Source: Chromatiaceae bacterium (GTDB lineage Bacteria > Pseudomonadota > Gammaproteobacteria > Chromatiales > Chromatiaceae). From it: a stretch of 64,000 bases of DNA. The notes under the pieces were generated by a model. It saw only the letters and a list, made by a program, of their open reading frames with translations. It was not told the origin of the DNA and did not search any database. Below, piece by piece: positions 1 to 9,803 of the stretch. Both the position numbers and the translations under genes were made by a program. The number at the start of each line of letters is the position of its first letter. Position 1 is the first letter of the stretch. Location of the stretch: positions 1 to 64,000 of the forward strand of contig JALWWO010000019.1 in NCBI GenBank assembly GCA_027078745.1, written 5' to 3'.

Positions 1-432
1 TGCGTCGGGCTTCTTCTCGGGCTTTGCGCTCAGCCGCTGCCTTGCGCTGGGCTTCTTCTCGGGCTTTGCGCTCAGCCTCTGCCTTGCGCTGGGCTTCTTC
101 TCGGGCTTTGCGCTCGGCCGCTGCCTTGCGCTGGGCTTCTTCTCGAGCTTTGCGTTCGGCCTCTACCTTGCGCCGGGCTTCTTCTCGGGCTTTGCGCTCG
201 GCCGCTGCCTTGCGCTGGGCTTCTTCTCGGGCTTTGCGCTCGGCCGCTGCCTTGCGCTGGGCTTCTTCTCGGGCTTTGCGCTCGGCCGCTGCCTTGCGCC
301 GGGCTTCTTCTCGGGCTTTGCGCTCAGCCGCTGCCTTGCGCTGGGCTTCTTCTCGGGCTTTGCGTTCGGCCTCTGCCTTGCGTCGGGCTTCTTCTCGGGC
401 TTTGCGTTCGGCTTCTGCCTTGCGCTGGGCAG
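1..432 (-). repeat. 42-bp tandem coding repeat inside tolA, about 10 copies
   Basis: A near-perfect 42-bp unit recurs about ten times from the left edge to roughly base 430. It encodes 14 residues of the TolA helix per unit. Copies differ at a few positions (for example AAAER or AEAER, and EEAQ or EEAR). Such near-identity at DNA level suggests recent expansion and possible copy-number variation. The array may continue left of the window. Confidence 0.9.
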
Positions 433-772
433 CCAGGGCGGCGAGGCGCTTTTCCTCGGCTTTGCGCTGCTGTTCCATGGCTTCCTGCTCCCTGCGGAGC
501 TGGGCGAGTCGTTCCTCCTCCGCACGCCGGCGAGTTTCTTCCTCTGCCTTGCGCTTCACCTTCTGTGATTGATGCAGCTTTTCCGCCGGAGCTGTCCCCA
601 CGCTCACCGCAGTTTCTTCGACTAAGGTTGCCTGAATCACGCGGGGCGCTCTCAACTGTTTCCGCTCCCCTGCAAACCAATCCGCACTGACCAAGGTCAT
701 CCCCAGCAAGAAAAGATGCAGCAGCAAGGCGGCGAAAAAAGCTCGGGGGTTGCGGTGCAGGATCTGCCACAT
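1..772 (-). CDS. tolA: TolA, cell-envelope protein (C-terminal part beyond the window edge)
   Basis: TolA links the inner-membrane TolQR motor to TolB/Pal and supports outer-membrane constriction during division. The ATG at 772 lies one base past the tolR stop. The protein begins MWQILHRNPRAFF, followed by one hydrophobic segment (about residues 11-27), a short linker, and then a long Ala/Lys/Glu/Arg-rich helix made of a 14-residue repeat of the type QRKAAAERKAREEA. This is the classic TolA domain II. The frame stays open to base 1, so the C-terminal Pal/TolB-binding domain is outside the window. Identity rests on this architecture and the ybgC-tolQ-tolR context. Long antisense frames across the repeat are artefacts of its composition. 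Confidence 0.93.
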   Translation of the reverse strand, partial: MWQILHRNPRAFFAALLLHLFLLGMTLVSADWFAGERKQLRAPRVIQATLVEETAVSVGTAPAEKLHQSQKVKRKAEEETRRRAEEERLAQLRREQEAMEQQRKAEEKRLAALAAQRKAEAERKAREEARRKAEAERKAREEAQRKAAAERKAREEARRKAAAERKAREEAQRKAAAERKAREEAQRKAAAERKAREEARRKVEAERKAREEAQRKAAAERKAREEAQRKAEAERKAREEAQRKAAAERKAREEARR

Positions 773-773
773 C

Positions 774-1211
774 TCAGGGTTCTTGCGTCTCTGGCAACGG
801 CACAGTGATCAGGCCCACACTCGGGGCCCCTGCCTTCTGTGCCAACACCATGGCTTGCACTACCCGTCCGTATTCCACCGATCGATCACCTCGCACCAGG
901 ATCGGCGCGCTGGGATTGTAGCGGAGCAGGGTGCGAAGTCTTTGAAGTAATTCCTGGGGGGTGACTGCCTGGTTCTTTTCCTCCCCTAGATCTAAGTAAA
1001 GGTCGCCGAACTGGTCTACCGTGATGACGACCGGTTCCGCCGCTTCCGCGCTGATGACCTCAGCTTCCGCCTGGGGAAGATCTACCTTCACACCCTGAGT
1101 GATGAGGGGTGCCGTCACCATGAAGATGATGAGCAGTACGAGCATCACATCGATATAGGGCACCACATTGATTTCCGCCATGGGACGGCGGCGCGAGCGG
1201 GTTTTTCGCAT
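774..1211 (-). CDS. tolR: TolR, inner-membrane Tol-Pal component
   Basis: An ExbD/TolR family protein of 145 residues, the normal length. A basic N-terminus precedes a single transmembrane helix (about residues 17-38) with the conserved proton-pathway Asp in the YIDVMLVLLIIF motif. A periplasmic domain follows, ending near LPETQEP. It forms the proton-driven motor with TolQ. It sits 4 bp after tolQ and 1 bp before tolA, so all three are probably cotranscribed. Confidence 0.95.
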   Translation of the reverse strand: MRKTRSRRRPMAEINVVPYIDVMLVLLIIFMVTAPLITQGVKVDLPQAEAEVISAEAAEPVVITVDQFGDLYLDLGEEKNQAVTPQELLQRLRTLLRYNPSAPILVRGDRSVEYGRVVQAMVLAQKAGAPSVGLITVPLPETQEP

Positions 1212-1215
1212 GGGA

Positions 1216-1896
1216 TCAGCCCCGGCCCTGACGCTGGAGCAGGCTAGAAAACTCTTCCATAAATTCCTCGTACCGATTGTGGAGGCGTTCCACCTGATAG
1301 GAATAGCGGTTATAAGCGATCACCGCAGGAATGGCCGCAAACAATCCGACCGCAGTGGCGATCAGAGCTTCAGAGATGCCAGGAGCTACCAAAGCGAGGG
1401 TGGCTTGCTTCACATTGCCCAGCGCATGGAAGGACTGCATGATGCCCCAGACGGTGCCAAAAAGGCCGATATAGGGGCTGGTGGAACCCACGGTGGCGAG
1501 GAAGGAGAGGTTGGTTTCCAAGCGGTCAATTTCTCGGCTCAGGGCAACTCGCATAGATCGCTCCGAACCTTGCACGATAGCGAGCGGATCGTTCTCTTCC
1601 ACCTTGCGCAATCGGATGTATTCCTTGAAGCCAGATCGGAAGATAGATGCCAAGCCGGTCAAGGCCCGTTCATTTTGGGTGAGATCCCGATATAGAGTGC
1701 TGAGATCTCCTCCCGACCAGAACCGCTGTTCGAAGGCATCCGCTGCCCGCCACGCTTGCTTGAGCACCCGGGATCGGTCAAAGATCATGGTCCAGGAGAT
1801 GAGGGAGGTGAGGAGCAGAAAGAACAACACGAGCTGTACGACGAAGCTCGCCTGAAGAACGAGGTCTAGAATGGAAAGTTCAGCATACATGGGCAA
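1216..1896 (-). CDS. tolQ: TolQ, proton-channel subunit of the Tol-Pal motor
   Basis: A MotA/TolQ/ExbB family protein of 226 residues. An N-terminal membrane helix (about residues 14-36) is followed by a cytoplasmic loop and two further helices. The second contains the family pattern TSPYIGLFGTVWGIM, and the last runs through the ALIATAVGLFAAIPAVIAYN region. Two candidate starts lie close together (1896 and 1890). Its start overlaps the end of ybgC by 17 bp, indicating translational coupling. Confidence 0.95.
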   Translation of the reverse strand: MPMYAELSILDLVLQASFVVQLVLFFLLLTSLISWTMIFDRSRVLKQAWRAADAFEQRFWSGGDLSTLYRDLTQNERALTGLASIFRSGFKEYIRLRKVEENDPLAIVQGSERSMRVALSREIDRLETNLSFLATVGSTSPYIGLFGTVWGIMQSFHALGNVKQATLALVAPGISEALIATAVGLFAAIPAVIAYNRYSYQVERLHNRYEEFMEEFSSLLQRQGRG

Positions 1897-2308
1897 TCTC
1901 CGCCAGCAATACGTCGGGCAAGGGTTTGGGACGCAGGCTGTCCGTAGCGACGCAGGCCACCTTTACCAAGCCTCGGCAGCAGAGAATGCCATCCGGTTCG
2001 CGGACGATTTCTTGGGAGAATTCCAGGCTCGCCGGTCGCTGCTGCACCAGGAAAAGCCGAACGGTCAAGCGATCGTCCAGCCGTGCGGGGTGGTGATAAT
2101 CCAGGCTGATGCGCCGTACGACAAAGGTCCGATTCTGCTCATTCAGCAGGTAGTCATGCCCAAAACCTAGAGAACGCAACCATTCAGTGCGGGCACGCTC
2201 CATAAACTTAAGGTAATTTGCATAGAAAACGACGCCCCCCGCGTCTGTATCCTCGTAATAGACCCGCACCGGCCAGACGAACAGGGGCTTTTCCTTCTCA
2301 GAGGTCAT
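1880..2308 (-). CDS. ybgC: YbgC, acyl-CoA thioesterase of the tol-pal operon
   Basis: A 4-hydroxybenzoyl-CoA thioesterase-type hotdog protein of 142 residues. The family active-site segment YYEDTDAGGVVFYANYL, with its Asp, lies at about residues 17-33, followed by FMERARTEWL. Members hydrolyse short- or medium-chain acyl-CoA or acyl-ACP and are the usual first gene of tol-pal operons, as here. Upstream lies a divergent intergenic region of about 220 bp shared with the GGDEF/EAL gene, where both promoters should be. Confidence 0.92.
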   Translation of the reverse strand: MTSEKEKPLFVWPVRVYYEDTDAGGVVFYANYLKFMERARTEWLRSLGFGHDYLLNEQNRTFVVRRISLDYHHPARLDDRLTVRLFLVQQRPASLEFSQEIVREPDGILCCRGLVKVACVATDSLRPKPLPDVLLAEIAHVC

Positions 2309-2529
2309 GAGCGTTCCAGAACGTTGGATCGGAATCTATGGGATCGAGGCTTAGGAAAGGCTGATGAGTATGATTTTATTGCAATTTTGTCCTATAGTGC
2401 ACAGAAGTTCGTTCACCAAGCCAGTGTTGAGAACGAGAACCACTGCCAAGGGACCACGGGGGGGAGAATGCAAACTGCGATGCAATGTCGTGACGGCGAG
2501 CCCAGCTTTTTGAGAGAGTGGATGACACC

Positions 2530-4791
2530 ATGAGCGATGAGAAACTGCCCTCACAGGCAGGCGCTCGGATTCTGGTGGTAGATGATGCCCTGGAGAGTCT
2601 GCAATTCCTGACGAGACTGTTGGATGCTGCCGGCTATGAAGTACATCCCACCGCCAATCCAGAACTCGCCCTCGCCGACGCTCGAACGGATCCACCGGAT
2701 CTCGCCCTGTTGGATGTGCAGATGCCTGGCATGGATGGCTTCACACTCTGCCGCCTGCTCAAGCAAGACCCAGCTATACCTGATTTTCCCATCCTTTTCA
2801 TCAGTGCGCTGCAGGATGTGAACAAGCACTTGCATGGCTTCGAGGTGGGCGGGGTGGATTTCATCACCAAACCCATCGAAGAACGGCTTGTATTGGCCCG
2901 GATCGAAACCCATTTGCGCTTGGCTAGAACGCAACAGGCCCTGGAAGAACAGCGGAAACGCCTGGAACAGCGAGTGCGGGAGCGCACCCGAGCGCTTCAG
3001 ATCGAACTCAGCCGCCGGAAGGAGAGTGAAGCGCGACTGCGCAAGAGCGAGGAGGAAAGACGGCTCGCAGCTAGCGTCTTCGAGCACACGAATCAAGGCG
3101 TCATCATCATGGACGCCTCCCTTCGCATCATCGCGGTCAATCGGGCCTTCACAGAGTTGAGCGGCTTTCATCGGGAAGAACTGTTGGGCAAAAATCCCTG
3201 TCTTTGGCAGGTCTGCCAGCGGAACGATGCGTTCCAGCGCGCCATTCATAACGCCTTGGATACCAGCGGTTGCTGGCAAGGGGAGATTCTCAATCGGCGC
3301 AAGGATGGGGGCACCTATCCCGCTTGGCTGACGATCAATTCGGTCTACGACGAACAGGGCAATCGCACCCATTTCATCGCCCTGTATTCGGACATCACTA
3401 GCATCAAGGAATCCCAGGAACGCCTGCATTTCCTCGCTCATCACGATTCCCTCACCCATCTGCCCAACCGCTTGCTCTTCACCGCTCGACTGGAACATGC
3501 CATCCATGTGGCGGACCGACAGCGAACCTCGGTGGCGGTGCTGGCCCTGGATCTGGACAACTTCAAACAGGTCAACGATGGATTAGGCCATCCCATCGGG
3601 GATCGGGTGTTGCAGGAGGTGGCTAGGCGGCTACAAGCCCAGGTGCGCAAGAGCGACACGGTGGCCCGCTTCGGGGGAGATGAATTCGCGGTGCTCATCG
3701 AAGATGTGCGAGGGCCTCGAGAAGCCGCATTGCTCGCCCAAAAGTTCCTCTCCGCTTTCCGGGAACCCATGGAGATTGAGGGCCATTTGCTCCCTATCGG
3801 TCTCTCCATCGGCATCTGTCTCTATCCGGGAGATGGGAAGGAAGTGACCACCCTGCTCAAACATGCGGATTCTGCACTCTACCGTGCCAAAGAAAACGGA
3901 AAAGACCAGTACGCTTTCTATACTCAGGATCTCACCTTGGCTGCCCTCCATCGCTTGCAGATGGAGAATGATTTGCTCAGCGCCCTCAAGAATGAGGAGC
4001 TTGCGGTCTATTACCAACCCCAGTTTTCCCTGATGGATGGGCGCTTGACAGGGATCGAAGCCCTGGTGCGCTGGCATCATCCCCGGCAAGGTTGCATTTC
4101 TTCAGAACAATTTCTCTCCCTAGCAGAGGGAAACGGCTTGCTCGTTCCCATCGGCAACTGGGTGCTGGAACAGGCGTGCAGACAATATCAGAGCTGGCAG
4201 GCAGCGGGTCTGGCAATCGGGCATCTTTCCGTGAACCTCGCGGGGCAACAGGTGCGCAGCAAGGCGTTCCTGAAAACCATTCATGAGGCCCTCGCCCGCA
4301 GCGGTCTTGCCTCCTGTCATTTGGAGTTGGAGATCACCGAACAGTTCATCGCCCAACAGGCAGAGATGGCTCATCCCGTGCTACAAGATCTGTATAAATT
4401 GGGCATCAGCTTGACTGTCGATGACTTCGGCGTCGGTTGTTCTTCCCTGGCCAGCCTCAAACGACTGCCCATTCGCAAGCTCAAGTTGGCCCGCACCTTC
4501 GCTCAGGAGATCCTGCGGGATGAAGAGGCGAAGACCGTCGCTCGAGCACTGGTGAAACTCGGCAGTAACCTAGGTCTGTGCACGGTGGTCAAGGGCATCG
4601 AAAACGACGAACAACGCGCGTTCTTTACCCAAGCAGGCTGCGAGCTTGCCCAGGGCTTTCTGTACAGCCCACCTCTCCCCGCGCGGCAGTTCGAGCGCTT
4701 TTTGAAAGGCCTCAGCCTCCAGAAGGCGGGCTATTTTTGGTCTCAATCCCCGAATCTTCCCCGAAAAGCACGGAATAAAATGGTCTCATGA
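2530..4791 (+). CDS. Response regulator with PAS, GGDEF and degenerate EAL domains
   Basis: A cyclic-di-GMP signalling protein of 753 residues. Domains in order: REC (about 12-130, phospho-acceptor Asp62 in [11 protein letters not shown]), coiled coil (130-175), PAS (180-300), GGDEF (310-470) and EAL (480-735). The GGDEF active site is intact (RFGGDEF), and an inhibitory-site RxxD (RKSD) lies five residues before it, so it should make c-di-GMP with product feedback. The EAL domain keeps EAL, NLAG, ELEITE and DDFG, but the usual KID motif reads KLA and the usual AEGVE reads VKGIE. It is probably a weak or dead phosphodiesterase. ATG 2530 is preferred over an in-frame GTG at 2518 because a GAGAGAG stretch lies about 10 nt before it. 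The stop overlaps lipA (ATGA). Confidence 0.93.
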   Translation: MSDEKLPSQAGARILVVDDALESLQFLTRLLDAAGYEVHPTANPELALADARTDPPDLALLDVQMPGMDGFTLCRLLKQDPAIPDFPILFISALQDVNKHLHGFEVGGVDFITKPIEERLVLARIETHLRLARTQQALEEQRKRLEQRVRERTRALQIELSRRKESEARLRKSEEERRLAASVFEHTNQGVIIMDASLRIIAVNRAFTELSGFHREELLGKNPCLWQVCQRNDAFQRAIHNALDTSGCWQGEILNRRKDGGTYPAWLTINSVYDEQGNRTHFIALYSDITSIKESQERLHFLAHHDSLTHLPNRLLFTARLEHAIHVADRQRTSVAVLALDLDNFKQVNDGLGHPIGDRVLQEVARRLQAQVRKSDTVARFGGDEFAVLIEDVRGPREAALLAQKFLSAFREPMEIEGHLLPIGLSIGICLYPGDGKEVTTLLKHADSALYRAKENGKDQYAFYTQDLTLAALHRLQMENDLLSALKNEELAVYYQPQFSLMDGRLTGIEALVRWHHPRQGCISSEQFLSLAEGNGLLVPIGNWVLEQACRQYQSWQAAGLAIGHLSVNLAGQQVRSKAFLKTIHEALARSGLASCHLELEITEQFIAQQAEMAHPVLQDLYKLGISLTVDDFGVGCSSLASLKRLPIRKLKLARTFAQEILRDEEAKTVARALVKLGSNLGLCTVVKGIENDEQRAFFTQAGCELAQGFLYSPPLPARQFERFLKGLSLQKAGYFWSQSPNLPRKARNKMVS

Positions 4792-5747
4792 AGGTGCTCA
4801 CAGCCTCTCGCACAACGCCGGATACCCACCAGCGAGGGGAAGCTAAGGTTGCCCGTCTGTCGGTGGAAATTCCTGTAACGAAGAAACCCTTGCGCAAGCC
4901 GTCTTGGATCCGTGCCAAAGCCCCCTTGGGGGCGGGGGTGGCAAGGATTCGGCGGCAACTGCGGGCAGCCCAGCTGGCCACCGTGTGCGAGGAAGCCCAG
5001 TGTCCTAACTTGGGGGAATGCTTCCACCGAGGCACGGCGACTTTTTTGATTCTGGGGGATCGCTGCACCCGCCGATGTCCCTTCTGCGATGTGGCCCACG
5101 GTCGTCCGCTGCCCCCCGATCCCCAGGAACCGGCACAACTCGCCGATACCGTGGCGCGCTTGGGTCTGAGCTATGTGGTCATCACCTCCGTCAATCGGGA
5201 CGACCTACGGGACGGGGGTGCGGGACAATTTGCCGATTGTTTAGCAGCGGTGCGAATGCGCAGTCCAGGAGTCCAGGTGGAAATCCTGGTGCCGGATTTC
5301 CGAGGTCGGCGGGAAATCGCCCTGAAGGCCTTTGCAGCGCAGCAACCCGATGTGTTCAACCACAACTTGGAAACCGTGCCGCGCTGCTATTCCCAGGTGC
5401 GTCCTGGCGCGGATTATCAGGAATCCCTGGCGCTGCTACGGGCATTCAAGGCTCGCTATCCCCAGGTGCCCACGAAATCCGGTTTGATGCTGGGTTTGGG
5501 AGAGACGAAAGAAGAAGTATTGGGCGTGTTGGCCGATCTGCGGGAGCAGGGCTGCGACATGCTCACCCTGGGGCAATACCTACAGCCCAGCCGCTATCAT
5601 CTGCCGGTGCAACGCTACTGGACACCGGAGGAATTCGAGGCGCTGGGAGCAGAGGCCAGGGCCCTGGGGTTCCGCGCTGTGGCCAGCGGTGCTCTGGTTC
5701 GCTCCTCCTATCAGGCGGATCAACAGGCGCAGGGTGTTCTAGCTTAG
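4788..5747 (+). CDS. lipA: Lipoyl synthase
   Basis: A radical SAM enzyme of 319 residues that inserts two sulfurs into octanoyl groups on lipoyl domains. The auxiliary cluster motif [12 protein letters not shown] precedes the radical SAM motif CTRRCPFC, and the C-terminal RSSYQA motif carries the serine ligand of the auxiliary cluster. The N-terminal extension of about 45 residues is longer than in many homologues, so a later start cannot be excluded. The ATG overlaps the stop of the GGDEF/EAL gene. No lipB is present in the window. The 3' end overlaps the convergent PfkB gene by 9 bp. Confidence 0.96.
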   Translation: MKVLTASRTTPDTHQRGEAKVARLSVEIPVTKKPLRKPSWIRAKAPLGAGVARIRRQLRAAQLATVCEEAQCPNLGECFHRGTATFLILGDRCTRRCPFCDVAHGRPLPPDPQEPAQLADTVARLGLSYVVITSVNRDDLRDGGAGQFADCLAAVRMRSPGVQVEILVPDFRGRREIALKAFAAQQPDVFNHNLETVPRCYSQVRPGADYQESLALLRAFKARYPQVPTKSGLMLGLGETKEEVLGVLADLREQGCDMLTLGQYLQPSRYHLPVQRYWTPEEFEALGAEARALGFRAVASGALVRSSYQADQQAQGVLA

Positions 5748-6725
5748 CTGGCGCAGGATAGCTTGGGCCTCCTCCGCTTGGAGACGGGGCCCGAATCGGG
5801 AAACGAGTTTAGCAGCGCTAGCCGCAGCCAGGGCGCCTGCCCGCCTGTAGGTCCAACCCTGGGTTAAGCCGTAGAGCAGGGCGCCGGCGAACAGATCGCC
5901 CGCCCCCACGGTGTCCACCGCCTGCACGGGCACGGGATCGATCTCTAGCAGTTGCTCGCCGTCGTAGAGCAGCGCACCCTTTGGCCCTCGAGTGAGGGCG
6001 AAGGCTCGGGCAATGCTCTTGAGATAGGTAATGGCCTCTTGTAGATCCTGGGTGTTTGCCATCCCCTTGGCCTCCGCCTCATTGGCGAAGAGCAGGTCCA
6101 CCCCTGCCCCGATCATCTCCAACAGGCCTGCTTTGAAATAGGTCACCATGTTGGGATCGGATAGGGAAAGGGCGATGCGGGCGCCGGCGGCTCGTGCGAT
6201 CTCCCGACCCCGTACTGCAGCAGCGAGAGTATTCGCCGAGGTGACCAGATAGCCTTCCATATAATAGTATTCGGAAGCTCGGATGGCCTCCGGCACCAGA
6301 TCTTGTTCCGATAGCGCGCTGCTGACGCCCAGATAGGTTACCATGGTGCGGTCTGCATCCGGCGTGACCAACACCAGGCAACGCCCCGTATCGCCCGTTT
6401 CTCGCTGGCAGTGCAGGTTGGTGTTCACCCCGCTTGCGATGAGGTCTTCCAGATAGAATTGGCCCAAAGCATCATCGGCCACCTTGCAGGAATAGAATCC
6501 TCGGCCCCCGAACTGACTCAGGGCGATGATGGAATTCGCTGCCGATCCACCGGAACCCCGCTTAGGGGGATGATCCCGCAGATGAGCCATGATCTCGCTT
6601 TGGTGCGCCCGATCCACCAGGGTCATCACCCCTTTGGGAATGCGCAGCGTTTCGAGATCGTCCGCAGCGACCTGGTATTCCATATCCACCAGCGCGTTGC
6701 CGATGCCGTAGACCTGATAGTTCAT
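5739..6725 (-). CDS. PfkB-family carbohydrate/nucleoside kinase (adenosine kinase-like)
   Basis: A ribokinase/PfkB family protein of 328 residues. It shows the GGSAANSI substrate-binding segment near residues 58-65 and the C-terminal signature [13 protein letters not shown] with the catalytic Asp and anion hole. The N-terminus (YGIGNALVD) is typical of the adenosine-kinase-like subgroup common in proteobacteria. The actual substrate (adenosine, a sugar or another nucleoside) cannot be fixed from sequence. It lies 18 bp downstream of tyrS on the same strand. Confidence 0.85.
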   Translation of the reverse strand: MNYQVYGIGNALVDMEYQVAADDLETLRIPKGVMTLVDRAHQSEIMAHLRDHPPKRGSGGSAANSIIALSQFGGRGFYSCKVADDALGQFYLEDLIASGVNTNLHCQRETGDTGRCLVLVTPDADRTMVTYLGVSSALSEQDLVPEAIRASEYYYMEGYLVTSANTLAAAVRGREIARAAGARIALSLSDPNMVTYFKAGLLEMIGAGVDLLFANEAEAKGMANTQDLQEAITYLKSIARAFALTRGPKGALLYDGEQLLEIDPVPVQAVDTVGAGDLFAGALLYGLTQGWTYRRAGALAAASAAKLVSRFGPRLQAEEAQAILRQLS

Positions 6726-6743
6726 GTACTCGTCGCTAGAAAA

Positions 6744-7958
6744 CTAGAAACTGGCCTCTAATACCTGTACCCGAGCGAATCGACGCTTGCCCACCTGAAA
6801 GACTTGCCGGGTGCCCGGCTCGATCATCAGGCTTCGGTCCTCGATCCGCTGGCCGTCGATGCGCACCGCACCTTGCTGAATCATGCGAATCGCTTCCGAA
6901 GTGCTCTTCACCAAGCCCGCTTCCTTGAGCAGGTTTGCGACGGGTACCCCCCTTTCGTCCCGCGCCTGCACCGTGCAGTTCGGGATCTCATCGGGCAGGG
7001 CACCCTGCTGAAACCGTGCGATGAATCGTTCCTTCGCCTGCTTCGCCGCAGCAACACCGTGGAAACGGCTCACGAGTTCTTCCCCCAGCCGGAACTTGAT
7101 GTCCCTGGGATTGGCCCCTTCCGCAACGGCTTGTTTCCAGCGCTGGATCTCTTCTAGAGGGACTTCGCTCAGAAGTTCGAGATAGCGCCACATCAGGGTG
7201 TCGGAGATCGACATGAGCTTGCCGAACATTTCATCCGGTGGATCTCCGATGGCGATGTAATTGCCCAGGGACTTGGACATCTTTTGCACCCCATCCAGCC
7301 CTTCGAGCAGGGGCAGGGTGATGACCACCTGGGGTTCCTGCCCGTAAGCAGCTTGCAGTTGCCGGCCCACTAGCAGGTTAAATTTTTGATCCGTGCCGCC
7401 CACTTCTACATCCGCCTTGAGGACGACGGAATCATAGCCCTGGATCAGGGGATAGAGGAATTCATGGATGGCGATGGGCTGGTTGGCGCGAAAGCGTTTT
7501 GAAAAATCGTCCCGCTCCAACATGCGCGCCACCGTGTGCTTGGCGGTGAGGGCGATCAGATCCGCTGCCCGCATATTCTCCATCCACTGAGAGTTGAACA
7601 GGATCTGGGTTCTCTCGGGATCTAACAAGGGAAAGATCTGATCTGCATAGGTGCGGGCATTTTCCTGCACTTCCTCTCGGCTCAGGGGCTTCCGAGTGGC
7701 GCTCTTTCCCGTGGGATCTCCGATCATGCCGGTGAAGTCCCCGATCAAAAACAGTATCTCATGGCCGAGCTGCTGAAATTGACGGAGCTTGTTGATGAGC
7801 ACCGTGTGCCCCAGATGCAGATCCGGTGCAGTGGGGTCAAAACCCGCCTTGATCCGCAGGGGACGATCCTGAGAGAGCTTCTTCTTCAGCTCTGATTCCA
7901 ATAGAACCTCTTCTACACCCCGAGTGATCTGCGCGAGCGCCTCTTCCAAGCTGTGCAT
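6744..7958 (-). CDS. tyrS: Tyrosyl-tRNA synthetase
   Basis: A class I aminoacyl-tRNA synthetase of 404 residues. The HIGH-type motif is HLGHT (near residue 49) and the KMSKS motif is intact. A C-terminal S4 RNA-binding domain begins around residue 340. Length and the [14 protein letters not shown] pattern match the TyrZ-type bacterial enzyme. It charges tRNA-Tyr. It is divergent from a small membrane-protein gene, with about 80 bp between them. Confidence 0.96.
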   Translation of the reverse strand: MHSLEEALAQITRGVEEVLLESELKKKLSQDRPLRIKAGFDPTAPDLHLGHTVLINKLRQFQQLGHEILFLIGDFTGMIGDPTGKSATRKPLSREEVQENARTYADQIFPLLDPERTQILFNSQWMENMRAADLIALTAKHTVARMLERDDFSKRFRANQPIAIHEFLYPLIQGYDSVVLKADVEVGGTDQKFNLLVGRQLQAAYGQEPQVVITLPLLEGLDGVQKMSKSLGNYIAIGDPPDEMFGKLMSISDTLMWRYLELLSEVPLEEIQRWKQAVAEGANPRDIKFRLGEELVSRFHGVAAAKQAKERFIARFQQGALPDEIPNCTVQARDERGVPVANLLKEAGLVKSTSEAIRMIQQGAVRIDGQRIEDRSLMIEPGTRQVFQVGKRRFARVQVLEASF

Positions 7959-8039
7959 GATGTTTTTCCTTGTCAGACGGCGAGGGTTACCGCTATATAG
8001 AAAAGGATCTATTTTGCCCTCCCAAAAAGACGATCACAA

Positions 8040-8255
8040 ATGTACGATTACAAATTCCGACAGAACACCATTTCTTTCCGCAAGCCAAAGCGACGGCTGC
8101 GAAGATTCATCTTCGCCCTCTTGCTCTTCTTCGTGGCTTCGGGAACCCTGTATATGCTGATTGGCTGGGGATTGGAAGGACTGAAAAGCGCAACTGAGGG
8201 AGATCAGGACGGGAACATCATCCCGTTGGCCCTGCCTCCCGAAGGAGGCAGTTAA
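8040..8255 (+). CDS. Small single-pass membrane protein, possible remnant of the usual tyrS-adjacent M23 peptidase
   Basis: Encodes 71 residues: a basic stretch (about 14-23, RKPKRRLRR), one hydrophobic helix (about 24-46) and a short hydrophilic tail ending PPEGGS. No family is recognised. In many gammaproteobacteria the gene divergent from tyrS and before anmK-erpA is a membrane-anchored M23 endopeptidase (MepM type) whose N-terminus looks similar: basic residues, then a helix. Here the frame stops 6 bp before the end of erpA, and neither the peptidase domain nor anmK is present. It may be a real small protein or a truncated relic. Start choice is uncertain. Confidence 0.45.
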   Translation: MYDYKFRQNTISFRKPKRRLRRFIFALLLFFVASGTLYMLIGWGLEGLKSATEGDQDGNIIPLALPPEGGS

Positions 8256-8261
8256 TCCAGA

Positions 8262-8612
8262 TCACACAGAGAAGGAAGAGCCACAACCGCAAGTAGTGGT
8301 GGCGTTAGGATTGCGGATGACGAACTGGGCACCCTGCAAGCCTTCTGTATAATCGATCTCTGCTCCCATGAGGTATTGCATGCTCATGGGATCGATGAGC
8401 AGCTTCACCCCATCGGTCACGATCTCTGTGTCTCCTTCTTGGACCTGTTCGTCGAAGGTAAAGCCATACTGGAATCCGGAGCAGCCTCCGCCTTGAATAT
8501 AGACCCGCAGCATGAGCTTCGGATTGCCCTCTTCCTCGATCAAACTAGCTACCTTGGCGGCAGCTGCTGGGGTGAATACCAGGGGGGCTTGTTCAGTCTG
8601 TGCCTCGGTCAT
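8262..8612 (-). CDS. erpA: ErpA, A-type iron-sulfur carrier
   Basis: An A-type [Fe-S] carrier of 116 residues that delivers clusters to apoproteins. The three conserved cysteines are present: one in [10 protein letters not shown] and two in the C-terminal CGCGSSF. The N-terminal extension rich in Thr/Glu/Gln and the PMSMQYLMG segment are typical of ErpA. It is followed 110 bp upstream by argC on the same strand. Confidence 0.93.
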   Translation of the reverse strand: MTEAQTEQAPLVFTPAAAAKVASLIEEEGNPKLMLRVYIQGGGCSGFQYGFTFDEQVQEGDTEIVTDGVKLLIDPMSMQYLMGAEIDYTEGLQGAQFVIRNPNATTTCGCGSSFSV

Positions 8613-8722
8613 GGGTAAAAACCTGATTCAAGCTCGTTGACGGAAGTTCGTTGAGAACACGCGCAAACACCTGCGAGGGTTCTCGATGGAAAATGGGTCT
8701 CGAGAAAAGAGATTCAACCGCA

Positions 8723-9754
8723 TTAGGGAAGGAGCGCAGGAGATCGCAGCGCGGTAGTCTCCTCGAAGCCCAGCATCAAGTTCATGTTCTGAACCGCTTG
8801 CCCCGCCGCTCCTTTAACCAGATTATCAATCACTGACTGCACTACCACGGTGCCCTGTGCTCCGGGTTCCGCGATGGCCAGGCGACAGGTATTGCTACCC
8901 CGCACGGTGCGAGTGTCCGGATGGGCCCCTGCGGGCATCACATCTACAAAGGGTTCTTCGGCATAGCGTTCTTCATACAAGGCCTGTAGATCCCGTACAG
9001 GCGTCCGGAGCTGCGCGTAGAGCGTGGCTTGAATGCCGCGGATCATGGGCACCAGATGGGGCACAAAGGTCAGCCCGACTGGCGTACCCGCTACCTGAGA
9101 AAGGTTCTGCACGATCTCGGGATGATGGCGATGACCGTTCACTCCATAGGCTCGAAAGCTTTCCCCCATCTCTGCCATGAGCAAGTGCAAGCTCGCCTTG
9201 CGGCCTGCGCCGCTCACGCCGGACTTTGCATCGGCGATCAGGGAATCGGTAGCGATCAGCCCCTGTTCGAGCAAGGGCAGAAAGCCCAGGGTGATAGCGG
9301 TGGGATAGCAGCCTGGATTAGCGATCAAACGCGCTTGTCGGATAGCTTCCCGATGGCATTCGGGCAAGCCGTACACGGCTTCTCCGAGCAGTTCAGGACA
9401 GGCATGAGGCTGGCCGTACCATCGTTCCCAAAGCTGGGCATCCTTCAGGCGGAAATCAGCGGCTAGATCGATGACGCGCACCCCCGCCCGCAAGAGATCC
9501 GGCACCTGTTGCATGGCGGTGCCGTTCGGCGTGGCGAAGAAGACGAGATCACAGCGGCTGAGCTGTGAGAATTCCGGTGCGGAGAAATGCAGATCGAGCT
9601 GCCCCCGCAGATGGGGAAAGAGATCGGCAACCGGCTTTCCCGCTTCCCCCCGAGAGGTCACCACCTCTAGAGAAACCCCGGGATGCCGTACCAATAGGCG
9701 CAACAGCTCGGCACCGGTGTAGCCGGTGCCGCCCACAATCCCAATCTTCACCAT
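8723..9754 (-). CDS. argC: N-acetyl-gamma-glutamyl-phosphate reductase
   Basis: The third enzyme of arginine synthesis: NADPH-dependent reduction of N-acetylglutamyl phosphate. 343 residues. The N-terminal Rossmann motif is [17 protein letters not shown], and the active-site cysteine is in the ANPGCYPTA motif. Length is normal. It is separated from the IscA-like gene by a strong terminator, so it probably has its own promoter in the short gap at 9755-9767. Confidence 0.96.
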   Translation of the reverse strand: MVKIGIVGGTGYTGAELLRLLVRHPGVSLEVVTSRGEAGKPVADLFPHLRGQLDLHFSAPEFSQLSRCDLVFFATPNGTAMQQVPDLLRAGVRVIDLAADFRLKDAQLWERWYGQPHACPELLGEAVYGLPECHREAIRQARLIANPGCYPTAITLGFLPLLEQGLIATDSLIADAKSGVSGAGRKASLHLLMAEMGESFRAYGVNGHRHHPEIVQNLSQVAGTPVGLTFVPHLVPMIRGIQATLYAQLRTPVRDLQALYEERYAEEPFVDVMPAGAHPDTRTVRGSNTCRLAIAEPGAQGTVVVQSVIDNLVKGAAGQAVQNMNLMLGFEETTALRSPALLP

Positions 9755-9767
9755 GACATTCCCTTAG

Positions 9768-9790
9768 AAAAAAAGCGGCGAGCGCCGCTT
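9768..9790 (-). terminator. Rho-independent terminator of the IscA-like gene
   Basis: Read on the minus strand: a 7-bp stem AAGCGGC/GCCGCTT with a 4-nt loop, running into seven T residues. It starts 14 bp after the IscA-like stop codon and ends about 13 bp before argC. Confidence 0.85.
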
Positions 9791-9803
9791 GATCCGGCCC
9801 GGA

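Noticed and set aside
1-432. Tandem repeat as a possible CRISPR array
   Set aside because: Units are contiguous with no unique spacers and read through as the coding repeat of tolA.
24-572. 182-residue plus-strand ORF made of Ala/Arg/Ser/Leu repeats
   Set aside because: Antisense of the tolA helix repeat; its composition follows from the complementary codons.
2551-3507. 318-residue antisense ORF inside the GGDEF/EAL gene
   Set aside because: Lies wholly opposite a gene with clear domains; no family pattern or ribosome-binding site.
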